Shown here one piece after another: positions 1-8,975 of a DNA stretch of 64,000 nucleotides. Every line of letters starts with the position of its first letter. The stretch's first letter is position 1. The notes under the pieces were generated by a model, which did no database searches, had not been told where the DNA came from, and saw only the letters and a program-made list of their open reading frames with translations. The position numbers were made by a program, and so were the translations under genes. The stretch spans positions 1 through 64,000 of the forward strand of contig UCMT01000058.1 in NCBI GenBank assembly GCA_900473795.1, in the 5' to 3' direction. Source of the stretch: Hyphomicrobiales bacterium. Lineage in GTDB: Bacteria > Pseudomonadota > Alphaproteobacteria > Rhizobiales > Rhizobiaceae.

Positions 1-534
1 CCCAAATATCCCCGCCCCCAACACCGCCGCTACACTCATCCCGTTCCGCCCACGGATACGCTGCCAGCCGTGGCAGTCAGGCGGGGCCGGCGCCGGTTTC
101 AGGGAAAGGACGGAAGTCCTTGGCATCGGGGTTCGCGAGAAGGTTCCCCTCCGCAGGCCGATGCTGCTGCAGGCGTGCAATCGCACAGAGGGCCGACGAG
201 GCCGTAGCGGAACGAGTTTGCGGGCAAAAACCGCCGAACGGGGCCCTGAGAGGTGTCACCTATTCTATTTTCACGAGGCAGCTTTCAGCGCCCCGTCCGA
301 TACCTGAAGCCCAAGACACGGCGAGCGATCGCGCGTGGACGATGGCGTTTGGGGGGCAGCAGACGCCGGACTACCCCCTCCCCCTTGTGGGAAGGGTTGG
401 GGAGGAGTAGCGCCACGAACGCGGAGCCCCTCGCGGCCTCAGACAAGGGAGGGAAAACGGGACCCGAACCCTTGTTTTCCCCATCGGCGCCGGTTGTGCT
501 AGGCTCCAGTGTCAAAGGGGCGGATGGCGTAGTC
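1..534. other. gene-free 5' flank of the cyclase gene
   Basis: I find no convincing gene here. Open frames exist on both strands, including the in-frame upstream extension of the cyclase from 253, but they lack ribosome binding sites and recognisable domains. The segment holds a GC-rich palindrome at 371-410 and probably the cyclase promoter, which I could not pin down. Confidence 0.5.
371..410. repeat. palindromic intergenic element
   Basis: An imperfect inverted repeat: a C-rich left arm (CTACCCCCTCCCC) and a G-rich right arm (GGGGAGGAGTAG) flank about 15 nt. Such C-rich/G-rich hairpins are scattered through rhizobial intergenic regions. It lies in the presumed leader of the cyclase gene and could affect its transcription or simply be a dispersed repeat. 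Confidence 0.5.
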
Positions 535-2721
535 ATGACACGCGCGCAGCAAGTTGGCGTCATTGTCGGTCTGGTGATCGTAGCGATCCTGACGATCCTG
601 CGGGCGAGCGACCCGCAACTGATGCGGCAGGCCCGCGAAGTGGCATTCGACGAGTATCAGCGCATTGCGCCGCGGGCGTTCCAGGACCTGCCGGTGCGGG
701 TGATCGACATAGACGAAGCGTCGTTGAAAGAATTCGGCCAGTGGCCATGGCCGAGGGACCGCATGGCCAGGCTGGTGGACAGGCTGTCGGACATGGGCGT
801 GGCGGCGATCGCCTTCGACATCCTCTTCTCCGAACCCGATCGCCTGTCGCCACGCACGGTCATGCGCGATGTCGTCGGCGTCGATCCCTCGATCGTTGCG
901 CGGCTGCCGGACAATGACGAGATTTTCGCCCGCTCGATTGCCGAAAAGCCGGTCGTGCTCGGCTTTGCGCTCTCCAACGATGGCAACGCCCGGCCCGAGA
1001 TGAAGGCCGGCTTTGCCTTCACGGGCGAACCGCCCTTCCACGCGCCGCCCCGCATCACCGGCGCGACGCCCCTGCGGCCGCAGCTTGAGGCCAATGCCGC
1101 CGGCATCGGCCATATCAGCCTCAATCCCGGCGATCCGTCAGCAGTGGTGCGCACCGTGCCGCTGTTGCTGAGCGACGGGCAGCAGCTCTACCCGAACCTT
1201 GCCATCGAGGCGCTGCGCGTGGCGCTCGGCGCTTCGACCTATGTGCTGGCCAATGCTCCGGATATTCCCGACACCATCACCCTGATCAGGATCGGCGATT
1301 TCGTCGTCCCGGTGACCGGCGCAGGCGCGCTCTGGCTCTATGTCACCCCCGACAGGGCCGACAGGTATATTTCGGCGCGACAGATACTGGCCGAAAAAGG
1401 CGTGTCGCCTGAAACACGTGCGGCCATGGAAGGCAGCATCGTCTTCGTCGGCACCTCGGCCGCGGGCCTCCAGGACATTCGCACGACGGCGCTCGGGCAG
1501 AACGTACCCGGCGTCTCGCTCCAGGCGCAGATCGTCGAGCAGATCCTGTCCGGGCGCTTTCTCTCGCGGCCCGACTGGGCCGATGGCCTCGAAATCCTGT
1601 CGATTGCCGTGGCCGGCACCCTGCTCGTCGTCCTGACCACCTTCGTCAGTCCCGCCATGGCGCTGGTCTGCGGCCTGCTGATCACGGCGCTCGCCCTTGC
1701 CGCCTCCTGGCTCGCCTTCCTCTACGGCGGCCTGCTCCTCGATCCGCTGGCACCGATCATCAGCGGCTCGATCACACATTTCGCGGCCACCGCATTCCGC
1801 TTCCTGGTGATCGACCGGGAACGCCGCGAGGTCCGGCTGGCCTTTGGCCACTATCTCTCCCCTTCGCTGCTTTATCGCATCGAACACACACAGGACGCCC
1901 TGCGTCTCGGCGGCGACGACCGCGAACTGACGGTGATGTTCGTCGATATCCGCAACTTCACCGAGATCAGTGAACGGTTGGCGCCGACCGCCGTGGTCAC
2001 ATTCCTCAACACGTTTCTCGACGCCCTCAGCCGCCACATCATCGCCAATGAAGGCACCCTCGACAAGTTCATCGGCGATTCGATCATGGCCTTCTGGAAT
2101 GCGCCCGTCGATGTCGGCGACCATGCGGCCAAGGCCGTTCACGCCGCATTGGCCATGCGCGAAACGCTGGCCCGCCTCAATGCCGAGGACGCATTCGGCT
2201 TTGGCAATGGCCAGACGGTCGGCATCGGCATCGGCATCCATACCGGCCTTGCCTGCGTCGGCAACATGGGAGCGGAAACCCATTTCAACTATTCGGCGGT
2301 CGGCGACACGGTCAATGTCGCAGCCCGCATCGAGGCTGCCTGCAAGGATGTCTGTTTCGATATCCTCGTATCGGAAAGCACGGCGAACCTGGCGCCGCGC
2401 TATGCCCTGCTCGAGGCAGGCGCGCTCGCCCTCAAGGGCAAGAGCACGCGGACCCGCACCTTCGCCGTCGTCGGCGACGAGCATTTCGCCGCGTCGGCCA
2501 ACTTTGCCGCACTGAAGCATGTCCACGGGCGGCTGATCGACGCGCTGGCGGCACAATCGCCGGCCGCCCGCGAAATCCTGCGCGAAGCAAAACGCCATAC
2601 CGGCGGATTGTCGGCAGATCTGGCGGAGTTCTATCGCCGCATCGCGCGCCGGGCAGACCACTTTCTCCAACGTCCCGCCCCAGCGCCGCACGTCCTTCCG
2701 GGCGGCAAGACGCTACACTGA
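535..2721 (+). CDS. CHASE2-domain adenylate/guanylate cyclase
   Basis: Membrane-bound class III nucleotidyl cyclase that should make cAMP (or cGMP) in the cytoplasm in response to an extracytoplasmic cue. 728 residues: N-terminal membrane segment (about 7-25), periplasmic CHASE2 sensor (about 30-320), closely spaced membrane helices (about 345-430) and a catalytic domain (about 460-650). The metal-binding aspartates are seen in MFVDIRNFTE (near residue 470) and FIGDSIMAFW (near 513). The frame stays open upstream to 253, but the ATG at 535 places the first membrane helix at the N terminus, as the family requires, and keeps the palindrome at 371-410 outside the gene. It converges on a FecR-domain gene, a pairing I recall from other rhizobia; the signal is unknown. 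Confidence 0.9.
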   Translation: MTRAQQVGVIVGLVIVAILTILRASDPQLMRQAREVAFDEYQRIAPRAFQDLPVRVIDIDEASLKEFGQWPWPRDRMARLVDRLSDMGVAAIAFDILFSEPDRLSPRTVMRDVVGVDPSIVARLPDNDEIFARSIAEKPVVLGFALSNDGNARPEMKAGFAFTGEPPFHAPPRITGATPLRPQLEANAAGIGHISLNPGDPSAVVRTVPLLLSDGQQLYPNLAIEALRVALGASTYVLANAPDIPDTITLIRIGDFVVPVTGAGALWLYVTPDRADRYISARQILAEKGVSPETRAAMEGSIVFVGTSAAGLQDIRTTALGQNVPGVSLQAQIVEQILSGRFLSRPDWADGLEILSIAVAGTLLVVLTTFVSPAMALVCGLLITALALAASWLAFLYGGLLLDPLAPIISGSITHFAATAFRFLVIDRERREVRLAFGHYLSPSLLYRIEHTQDALRLGGDDRELTVMFVDIRNFTEISERLAPTAVVTFLNTFLDALSRHIIANEGTLDKFIGDSIMAFWNAPVDVGDHAAKAVHAALAMRETLARLNAEDAFGFGNGQTVGIGIGIHTGLACVGNMGAETHFNYSAVGDTVNVAARIEAACKDVCFDILVSESTANLAPRYALLEAGALALKGKSTRTRTFAVVGDEHFAASANFAALKHVHGRLIDALAAQSPAAREILREAKRHTGGLSADLAEFYRRIARRADHFLQRPAPAPHVLPGGKTLH

Positions 2722-2807
2722 AGCAGATGATGGTTACCGGCACTTTGGCGGCCTATTCCGGCGGCGGGGAACATCGCAGACGTCATGCCCCGCAACGACG
2801 CTCCGCC

Positions 2808-3824
2808 TCACTTCCCGTTCCGGCCTTTGTCGCCGCGGCCCCCGCCGCGATGATCGCCGTCGCTGCGGTCCTTGTCGCGGCCGCGATGATAGCCGTCGTC
2901 GTGGTCGCCGTGATGCTGGCTGCCGTCGTCGACACTGTGCCCGTCGCGATCATGATGGTGGTGGCCCTTGTCGCGGTCGCGCGGCTTGTCTGGCTTTTCG
3001 TAATCGGGCTTCTCGGGCTTGTCGTGGTCGCGCGGCTTGTCGGGCTTGTCGTCCGGCGGCTTGTCGTCCGGCGGCCTGTCGTCGTCTGGTTCGACTATCG
3101 GCTTGACGGGAGCAGCGCGTTTCTCCTTGATTGGAGGCTTGTCCTGCGGCTCCGCAAGGCTCGCAAGGCCGCAACCGCCGCCGCCAATGCCCGAAAGCTT
3201 CTGATTGCCCGAGAGGAACGGCAGCGCCTTGGTATTGCCGAGCGTGTTGAAGATACCGCGATTGACCTTGCTGGTATCGGTCAGGCTCCCGTTGGGCTTG
3301 GCAACCACGCAGTCGCAGCGCCGCGTAAGTTCCCTGCAGCCGCCCGGGCCGCAAAAACTGGCGGATCCGCCCAACAGCACGATCGCCGTCGTGCCGTCGG
3401 CACCGATGTAGAAATCGAAGACGGTGCCGCGAACGCCGATCGTTCCCGCCGGCGTCAATATCTCGTAGGCCGCATGCTTGGAATTGCCGCTGATCCAGCG
3501 AAACGTGCCCTTGGCCGCCTTGACGGTGAGCTTCTTCACCGAGCGCGAGCCATCGAAGACGAACTTGTCGATGACCACGGACGAGCCCCAGCCGACGGCG
3601 AGCTTGGTGCCGTCGCGGAAGACAAACTGGCCGAGCCCCGATTTGGACGTGCGAATCCGTTCGTCCTGATAGACCGGATCGTCGACCGCAAGCTCGCCGC
3701 TCGCCCCCGTCACAGCCGTCTTGATGTGGACGGCCTTGCCGATCGACTGCGCGGCAACGGACGGCGTTGCGGCGGAGAGCAGAACACTGAACGCGGCGAC
3801 AACAACCCGATCTGGAGCAAACAT
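2808..3824 (-). CDS. FecR-domain periplasmic protein with charged low-complexity tail
   Basis: 338 residues. A signal peptide (about 1-25, ending near VAAQ) is followed by a FecR-like domain (about 45-170) with the typical GQFVFRDGTKLAVG and GTIGVRGTVFDF segments. From about residue 225 to the end the protein becomes a low-complexity tail rich in Asp, Lys, Pro, Arg and His, with DDKPP and DKPRD repeats. FecR domains usually bind or sense in the periplasm, but this protein has no anti-sigma membrane anchor and no sigma factor neighbour, so it is not a classical iron regulator. It lies tail to tail with the CHASE2 cyclase, so a shared role is possible but inferred. A 389-codon open frame on the opposite strand is a composition artefact. 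Confidence 0.8.
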   Translation of the reverse strand: MFAPDRVVVAAFSVLLSAATPSVAAQSIGKAVHIKTAVTGASGELAVDDPVYQDERIRTSKSGLGQFVFRDGTKLAVGWGSSVVIDKFVFDGSRSVKKLTVKAAKGTFRWISGNSKHAAYEILTPAGTIGVRGTVFDFYIGADGTTAIVLLGGSASFCGPGGCRELTRRCDCVVAKPNGSLTDTSKVNRGIFNTLGNTKALPFLSGNQKLSGIGGGGCGLASLAEPQDKPPIKEKRAAPVKPIVEPDDDRPPDDKPPDDKPDKPRDHDKPEKPDYEKPDKPRDRDKGHHHHDRDGHSVDDGSQHHGDHDDGYHRGRDKDRSDGDHRGGGRGDKGRNGK

Positions 3825-3914
3825 CTCCCCCCTCCTCGAGAGGGAGGCACATTAGCATATCGTAATTTATATGTCTCGCGCATCCGCAGACGTTAATGCG
3901 AGCGCAGACAGTGT

Positions 3915-5063
3915 CTAGGCGCCCTTGGAAAACAGCGAGGCGAGCGTCTTCTTCGGTGCGGAGAAGCCGCCCTTCATGCTGTTGACGATGACCATATGCG
4001 TGATCTCGCCGCGCTTGAAGGCTTTGAGGAAGCGCGGATATTCCTCGAAGGCGACGCAGCCGTGCGAGTCGCCCCGGTTGCGCAGGAGATAGCTATGGGC
4101 AAGCAGACCGACGCGGCCATGCGGCGCGACCCCGTTGACCGGCGTCAGACGCACGGCCGCGACGCCGTGGAACAGCGCTTCGCGCATCGTCACCTTGTAG
4201 GTGCCGGGCGGCGTCGGGCCTTTCATCTTCACATGGACGTAGGCGGGATTGTCGCGCATCTTGCCGATGCCGGAATGTGCCTCGAGCTTCTCGCCGTTCG
4301 GCATGTAAACCACGCCGGCCGAGATATCGTAATAGGCAACACCCTTGCGGCCGCGGAAGGTCGGACGAACCTCGTCCTCATCGTCCATGGGAAAATCCGG
4401 CTTGGCGTAGGCAAGCTCCTTGGTCGCCGGCTTTGTGCCATCGGCAGGTTTACGGGCGCTGTGGGCAAGGCTCTTCGGCTTGGAGAGCGGCAGCGGCCCC
4501 AAATCCGGGAGCATGCCGTTCAGCGACGAGGCCGGTTCCTGCATCACCAGACTGAAGGGCTTGCCCAAGCCTTCCTTGAGCGGGACGTTTTCAACGAGCG
4601 CATTGGCCACCATGGGCGTCGAGCCGGTGGTTACGTCGTCGCCCTTCGCCGCAGCCGCCTTCGCCAGCGCCAGAACCTGTGTCTTTTCGATAAAGTCGAC
4701 GGGGGGCTTCGCCAGGGCAACGGCCGCAATGCTCTTTTGTGGCACAAGCTTGGAGGCCAGATGGATCGGCGGCAGGACTGTCAGCCGCGAGAACTTGGCA
4801 AGCCGCACGACGCGCTGCTGCTGTGGGGCAGCGCGCACGATCGCGTTGAGCCCCAGGGACGCTTCCAGGCGCGGATTTTTGTCTGACGGCAGCGACGGTC
4901 CCATGGTTTGCATGGCCGCGAAGGTCGCGATCATCCAGATCGACGCAGCGATGCCAACACCGATAAAGGTCGCTCCGGAAACGAGAGATAGCGCCTTTTT
5001 CGAGCGGCCTGCCGGTTTGCCGGATGAGGCGACATGACTGAACTTTTCGACCGCAAACGCCAT
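3915..5063 (-). CDS. DUF2778 (Tlde1-like) cell-wall enzyme, membrane anchored
   Basis: 382 residues. A cytoplasmic N terminus and one membrane helix (about 25-50) are followed by a Pro/Lys/Ala-rich linker and a C-terminal DUF2778 domain (about 260-370). The domain has the HSYLLRNRGDSHGCVAF segment, whose His and Ser-His-Gly-Cys resemble the active site of L,D-transpeptidases. DUF2778 proteins are related to Tlde1 toxins that cut or exchange D-amino acids on peptidoglycan stem peptides; here, with no secretion-system neighbours, a housekeeping wall function is more likely. The frame is open to 5402, but the ATG at 5063 starts just before the basic residues and the anchor. It precedes the FecR gene by 90 bp on the same strand. 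Confidence 0.8.
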   Translation of the reverse strand: MAFAVEKFSHVASSGKPAGRSKKALSLVSGATFIGVGIAASIWMIATFAAMQTMGPSLPSDKNPRLEASLGLNAIVRAAPQQQRVVRLAKFSRLTVLPPIHLASKLVPQKSIAAVALAKPPVDFIEKTQVLALAKAAAAKGDDVTTGSTPMVANALVENVPLKEGLGKPFSLVMQEPASSLNGMLPDLGPLPLSKPKSLAHSARKPADGTKPATKELAYAKPDFPMDDEDEVRPTFRGRKGVAYYDISAGVVYMPNGEKLEAHSGIGKMRDNPAYVHVKMKGPTPPGTYKVTMREALFHGVAAVRLTPVNGVAPHGRVGLLAHSYLLRNRGDSHGCVAFEEYPRFLKAFKRGEITHMVIVNSMKGGFSAPKKTLASLFSKGA

Positions 5064-5851
5064 GATACTCGTTACCCAAAACGCATTACACAATCCGAAG
5101 GCAACGGAACGCATTGCCGAGGAGGCCGGTCCAATGCTTGAGGGGCGCCATACTCTGCGCTTTCCCGGGCATGCCGATCGATCAGAAGAATGACAAAGTA
5201 TGGTAACCAATTCCTTTACGCTGGCCCCGCGAAATAGCGAGGAGAGGGAGGCGGGAAGACGGGCAGCATTTGCGGCATATAAAAAGGCGAAGAAGGCCAT
5301 GCCCTCCCCGCCCGCGACATCATGGTCCAGCGGACATGCGGTATGCATCGACGGCAGCACGGAACCCAAGGTTCGACAGTCTGCGTTTGCGCTTGGTCTC
5401 AAACCTTAATTTTTGGCGATATTATGGACGCCAAGCGGCGGGCGGGGTTTTTCTCGGCATGACTGTATCGCTCGGCGACCGAACCATTCCATCGCATTTC
5501 CTCCTTCCAGGGCGACGCGGCCACACCGATTGGCCTGTTTTCGGATCCGTTTTCACAGAGCGCAGTCTGCAGTTTCCAGTGCGCTCGAAATGTGCGGCAG
5601 GCTCCGCAATGCCAGATCGGCGTCTCGCCGATGACGCGCATGCGGGCTTGCGACGCCTAAATCAGGGGTAGCGAACGGCAATTCATCGTTCGATGTGCGA
5701 ATGGCGGTGGAAATTGGGGGGAAGTAATCGGTTTGGATAAAATTGCAGCGAATTTCGGCCGGAAAAATTAAAGTGCCATGACTACGAATTCAGGCTTATC
5801 CGCGCAAACGGACCAAACCTTTTAAGCGCCGCCCGGCAGGAATTCGCCCCC
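5064..5851. other. gene-free intergenic region
   Basis: 788 bp between divergent genes. Short open frames on both strands (for example 5399-5641 minus and 5413-5634 plus) overlap one another, lack ribosome binding sites and have no recognisable content. The last 150 bp before the GGDEF gene are AT-rich and probably hold its promoter. No RNA hairpin series or repeat was recognised. Confidence 0.5.
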
Positions 5852-7102
5852 ATGAGTTTTCTTTCCGCCATCGCAGTCATTTCCCTTGCAGTAATGTTTC
5901 CCGTGCTGCTGTTGCTGCGCAAGAGCGGCGTGCCGGGTGTTGGCAGTTTCACCCTCGCCTGCGTTTTCTCGACGCTTTACGCCGGCGCCAGCCTTGCATC
6001 GACAATTACGCCCCCCTGGTTCAATTTGGTGGTCGGATCGACGCTGATGGTCGCTGCGTCTCTGGCCGCCTTGAACGGCTTTCGGGAATTCCTCGGGCGA
6101 AGGCCCCTCAGATTGACGCTGCTCGTCGCAACCCTTGCCTGCACGATCATTGTCCTCGGCGTCTTCAGTCAAGTGTTCGAAAATCCGGAACCGTCTTTCG
6201 CTTTCAGTGCCGCCCTGGCAGGGCTGGTCTATTTCCTCACCGGTGTCACGATCCTGCGTCATTGGTCGGGGCAAAGGGCGATCGCCCCTTATGTGCTGTT
6301 CTGCTGCTTGTCCGCCTTCGCAGTGACTGCCCTGCACGCCATTCGGATCATCGGCGTAGCCACCGATCTGGGCAGCGCCATCGAACCGCAGCTATGGATA
6401 ACGGCGCTCGTGGCTGCCCGGCAACTGATGATGCCGCTGTTTCTGCTCGGCGTCGTCCTGCTGTTGCACGGTTGGGTGATTGCCAATCTCCGTCATTTGA
6501 TCGCGCATGACGAACTGACGGGCGCCCTGTCGAGGCGGGCCTTCATGGCCGAATGCGAGCGGATGTCTCACGCTGCCGCCGGATTTGGGCACCAGACCGC
6601 ATTCATGCTGCTGGACCTCGACAGGTTCAAGCAGATCAACGATCAGCACGGCCACGCCGGCGGCGACGCGGCGCTTGGACATTTCACCAGGATCGTCAAA
6701 CAGACACTTGCCGGGCGGGGCTTTCTGGGGCGTTTGGGCGGCGAAGAATTCGGCATCGTGCTGACCGGCGTCGGCCGCCCGGAAGCGGTCGCCGTCGCCG
6801 AGGCGATCTGTTCAGCGGTCAGAACAACGCCAGCCAGCAACGGCAAAGGCAGGGCGATACCGCTGACGGTCAGCATCGGCATTGCCATCGCCGAGCCTGG
6901 CGGCGCATTGGCCGATCTGATGATGCAGGCGGATCTCGCGCTCTACGAGGCCAAGGCGACGGGACGCGACCGGTTGAGTATAGCCAACAGCCTGGAAGCG
7001 GCTTCCTCGGCCAGCGCCCGGGCACTGGCCGGTGCCGCCGCGCAGATGCGCGCGGCGGCCATGGCGGTTACCTCGGTGCAGCCCCTGTCGAACGTTGGCT
7101 GA
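5852..7102 (+). CDS. membrane GGDEF protein (diguanylate cyclase)
   Basis: Likely makes the second messenger c-di-GMP from two GTP. 416 residues: an N-terminal block of six or more membrane helices (about 1-215) without a named sensor domain, then a GGDEF domain (about 225-385) opening with DELTGALSRRAF and carrying the active-site variant GGEEF in GRLGGEEFGIVL. GGEEF is a catalytically competent form. The RxxD product-inhibition site expected five residues before the motif is absent, so feedback control by c-di-GMP may be missing. The C-terminal 30 residues are Ala-rich. Stands alone with its own upstream region. Confidence 0.88.
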   Translation: MSFLSAIAVISLAVMFPVLLLLRKSGVPGVGSFTLACVFSTLYAGASLASTITPPWFNLVVGSTLMVAASLAALNGFREFLGRRPLRLTLLVATLACTIIVLGVFSQVFENPEPSFAFSAALAGLVYFLTGVTILRHWSGQRAIAPYVLFCCLSAFAVTALHAIRIIGVATDLGSAIEPQLWITALVAARQLMMPLFLLGVVLLLHGWVIANLRHLIAHDELTGALSRRAFMAECERMSHAAAGFGHQTAFMLLDLDRFKQINDQHGHAGGDAALGHFTRIVKQTLAGRGFLGRLGGEEFGIVLTGVGRPEAVAVAEAICSAVRTTPASNGKGRAIPLTVSIGIAIAEPGGALADLMMQADLALYEAKATGRDRLSIANSLEAASSASARALAGAAAQMRAAAMAVTSVQPLSNVG

Positions 7103-7193
7103 TACCGACGCTGCCGGCGGTTCTGCCCGCCATGCGGCTTGCATTGCCAGGCGGCCATCCTATGTCAGGGATACCGCCTCTGGAGAACAATCG

Positions 7194-7691
7194 ATGCCGA
7201 TTCCCCTTCGTCTTCTCACCGCCTGCGCGCTTATCGCGGCAAGTGTCGCATCCCTGCCGGCGCAAGCCGAAACCGTCGGCGAGGTCGGCGTCGACTGGCT
7301 CGGCAACGACATCCTGATCGATGCGGTCACCGATCCGAAGGTGGCCGGCGTCACCTGCCATGTCACCTATTTCGACCGCAGCGTCATCGACCGCCTGAGA
7401 AAGGGCAACTGGTTCGAGGACCCCTCCAACAACTCGATCGCCTGCCGCCAGACCGGGCCGGTGACGATCGGCGATATTGATCTCGGCCAGGAGGGCGAGG
7501 AAGTGTTTCGCGAAGGGCTTTCGCTGATCTGGAAGAAACTCGTCGTCAACCGGATCTACGACAAGAAAAACAATACCCTGATCTATCTCGCCCACTCGCG
7601 CGAATTGACCGATGGTTCCGCCAAGATGTCGATCTCGACCATTCCGCTTTACGGACAGCCGGTGACCTGGACGAACGGCGCGCCGAAGTAG
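7194..7691 (+). CDS. creA: CreA family periplasmic protein
   Basis: 165 residues with a clear signal peptide (about 1-24, cleavage after PAQA) followed by the CreA domain, including VGEVGVDWLGNDI and KVAGVTCHVTYFDR. CreA is a widespread exported protein of unknown biochemical function, named for its position beside creBCD in E. coli; no creBCD genes are present here. The open frame extends upstream to 7032, but the ATG at 7194 fits the signal peptide. The stop lies only 5 bp from the end of the convergent nicotinamidase gene, so the two transcripts probably overlap at their 3' ends. Confidence 0.88.
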   Translation: MPIPLRLLTACALIAASVASLPAQAETVGEVGVDWLGNDILIDAVTDPKVAGVTCHVTYFDRSVIDRLRKGNWFEDPSNNSIACRQTGPVTIGDIDLGQEGEEVFREGLSLIWKKLVVNRIYDKKNNTLIYLAHSRELTDGSAKMSISTIPLYGQPVTWTNGAPK

Positions 7692-7696
7692 CCGCG

Positions 7697-8326
7697 TCAT
7701 CGCTCTGCGAAGACATCCTTGGACGTAATGATGCGAACGCCTGCAGCCGCCATTTCGGTAGTTGCGGCCTGCACGCCGGCGGGATCGATGCCGCGGCTTG
7801 CATCGGTAATGAATCGGACGTCAACGCCGGGCATCATCGCCTTGGCATCAAGCGCCGTAGCCTTGACGCAATAATCGGTCGCCAACCCGCAGATATCGAG
7901 CGTGCCGACGCGCGCTCGCGTGAGGTAGCCGGAGAGCCCGGTCAGGGCGGCGTGATCGTTGTCGCGAAAGGCAGAGTAACTGTCGACCTCGCGGTTCTCG
8001 CCCTTGCGCTGGACATGGTCGATGCCTGCGAAGTTCAGACCGGGATGAAACTGGGCATCGCGGGTGCCCTGGACGCAATGATCCGGCCACAGCATCTGCG
8101 GCTTGCCGTTTAGCGCGCCCATCTCGAAAGGCTTCTTTCCGGAATGCTGCGAGGCAAAGCTGCCATGATCGGCCGGATGCCAGTCCTGCGAGGCGACGAC
8201 GAGATCATACCTGCCCTGTGCGATCAGCCGGTTGGTGACCGGCACCACATCTTCGCCATGCGGGACGGCAAGGTTGCCCCCCGAGCAGAAGCCATTCTGG
8301 ATATCGACGAGCAGAAGGCATCTCAC
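7697..8326 (-). CDS. pncA: nicotinamidase (pyrazinamidase)
   Basis: Hydrolyses nicotinamide to nicotinate and ammonia in NAD salvage. 209 residues, the usual size. Isochorismatase-fold features are seen: Asp8 in VDIQNGF, the metal-binding set in SQDWHPADH (about 47-54), a lysine near 108, and the nucleophilic Cys153 in CGLATDYCVKA. It converges on creA with a 5-bp gap and has about 130 bp before the terminator of cheW upstream, so it is probably transcribed alone. Confidence 0.93.
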   Translation of the reverse strand: MRCLLLVDIQNGFCSGGNLAVPHGEDVVPVTNRLIAQGRYDLVVASQDWHPADHGSFASQHSGKKPFEMGALNGKPQMLWPDHCVQGTRDAQFHPGLNFAGIDHVQRKGENREVDSYSAFRDNDHAALTGLSGYLTRARVGTLDICGLATDYCVKATALDAKAMMPGVDVRFITDASRGIDPAGVQAATTEMAAAGVRIITSKDVFAER

Positions 8327-8455
8327 GGCAGTCTCCTATCATTGCAACAGCAGATTCGGGCAGAAAACGGCGCCCGCATTTCGCATCGCACAATAGACGG
8401 AGTGTCGGGAAAAACCAGCCGGCTTCTGCCAACGACCAATCTATCACGAACGCAG

Positions 8456-8484
8456 CAAAACACCGCGCGGTTTCCCGCGCGGTG
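8456..8484 (-). terminator. Rho-independent terminator after cheW
   Basis: A perfect 10-bp inverted repeat (CACCGCGCGG/CCGCGCGGTG) with loop TTTC at 8461-8484. On the minus strand it is followed by GTTTT, the right place to end the chemoreceptor-cheW transcript, 25 bp past the cheW stop. Confidence 0.75.
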
Positions 8485-8508
8485 CCTGCCCTTCTCGTCA
8501 ATGACAGC

Positions 8509-8973
8509 TTAGGCCGCCTGCGCCAGTTCGTCGGCAATGACCGTGTCGAGGTTGAGGAAGCAGACCATGGTCTTTTCCAGAGCGACGATGCCGCGGCAGA
8601 AGGCACGCTGTGCCTCCGGAATGATCTCCGGCGCCGGCTGCAGATCTTCGCTCTTGATGGTCATCATGTCGGAGACCTGCTCGACCAAAAGGCCGACCAG
8701 CTTGCCGGCGATATCGGTGACGATGATCGCCGAGCGCTCCGACGGCTCGGTCATCTTCATGCCGAGCCGGCAGGCCATGTCGATGACCGGGATGACGGCG
8801 CCGCGCAGGTTGATGAGGCCGAGAACGTAAGGCGGCGTGTGCGGCATCGGCGTCACTGGCGCCCAGCCGCGAATTTCGCGGATCGCCATGATGTCGATGC
8901 AGAATTCCTGATCGCCCAGGTGGAACGAAACGATTTCGAGATAGGCACCGGACTGCTTGATTGCGTTTGACAT
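8509..8973 (-). CDS. cheW: chemotaxis adaptor CheW
   Basis: Couples chemoreceptors to the histidine kinase CheA at the inner membrane. 154 residues forming one CheW domain, with IVSFHLGDQEFCIDIMAI at the N terminus and VLGLINLRGAVIPVID in the middle, as usual. I chose the ATG at 8973; a TTG two codons upstream (8979) would overlap the chemoreceptor stop. With the ATG, only 2 bp separate it from the chemoreceptor gene, so the two are translationally linked. No cheA, cheY or cheB lies nearby, so this pair plugs into a chemotaxis system encoded elsewhere. Confidence 0.93.
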   Translation of the reverse strand: MSNAIKQSGAYLEIVSFHLGDQEFCIDIMAIREIRGWAPVTPMPHTPPYVLGLINLRGAVIPVIDMACRLGMKMTEPSERSAIIVTDIAGKLVGLLVEQVSDMMTIKSEDLQPAPEIIPEAQRAFCRGIVALEKTMVCFLNLDTVIADELAQAA

Positions 8974-8975
8974 GA

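Noticed and set aside
77-259. Minus-strand 60-codon frame at the window start
   Set aside because: No start or ribosome site; probably non-coding or the tail of a dispersed intergenic element.
2727-3896. A 389-codon plus-strand frame opposite the FecR gene
   Set aside because: Its Val/Ala repeats come from reading the charged FecR tail on the opposite strand; the FecR frame has a signal peptide and domain.
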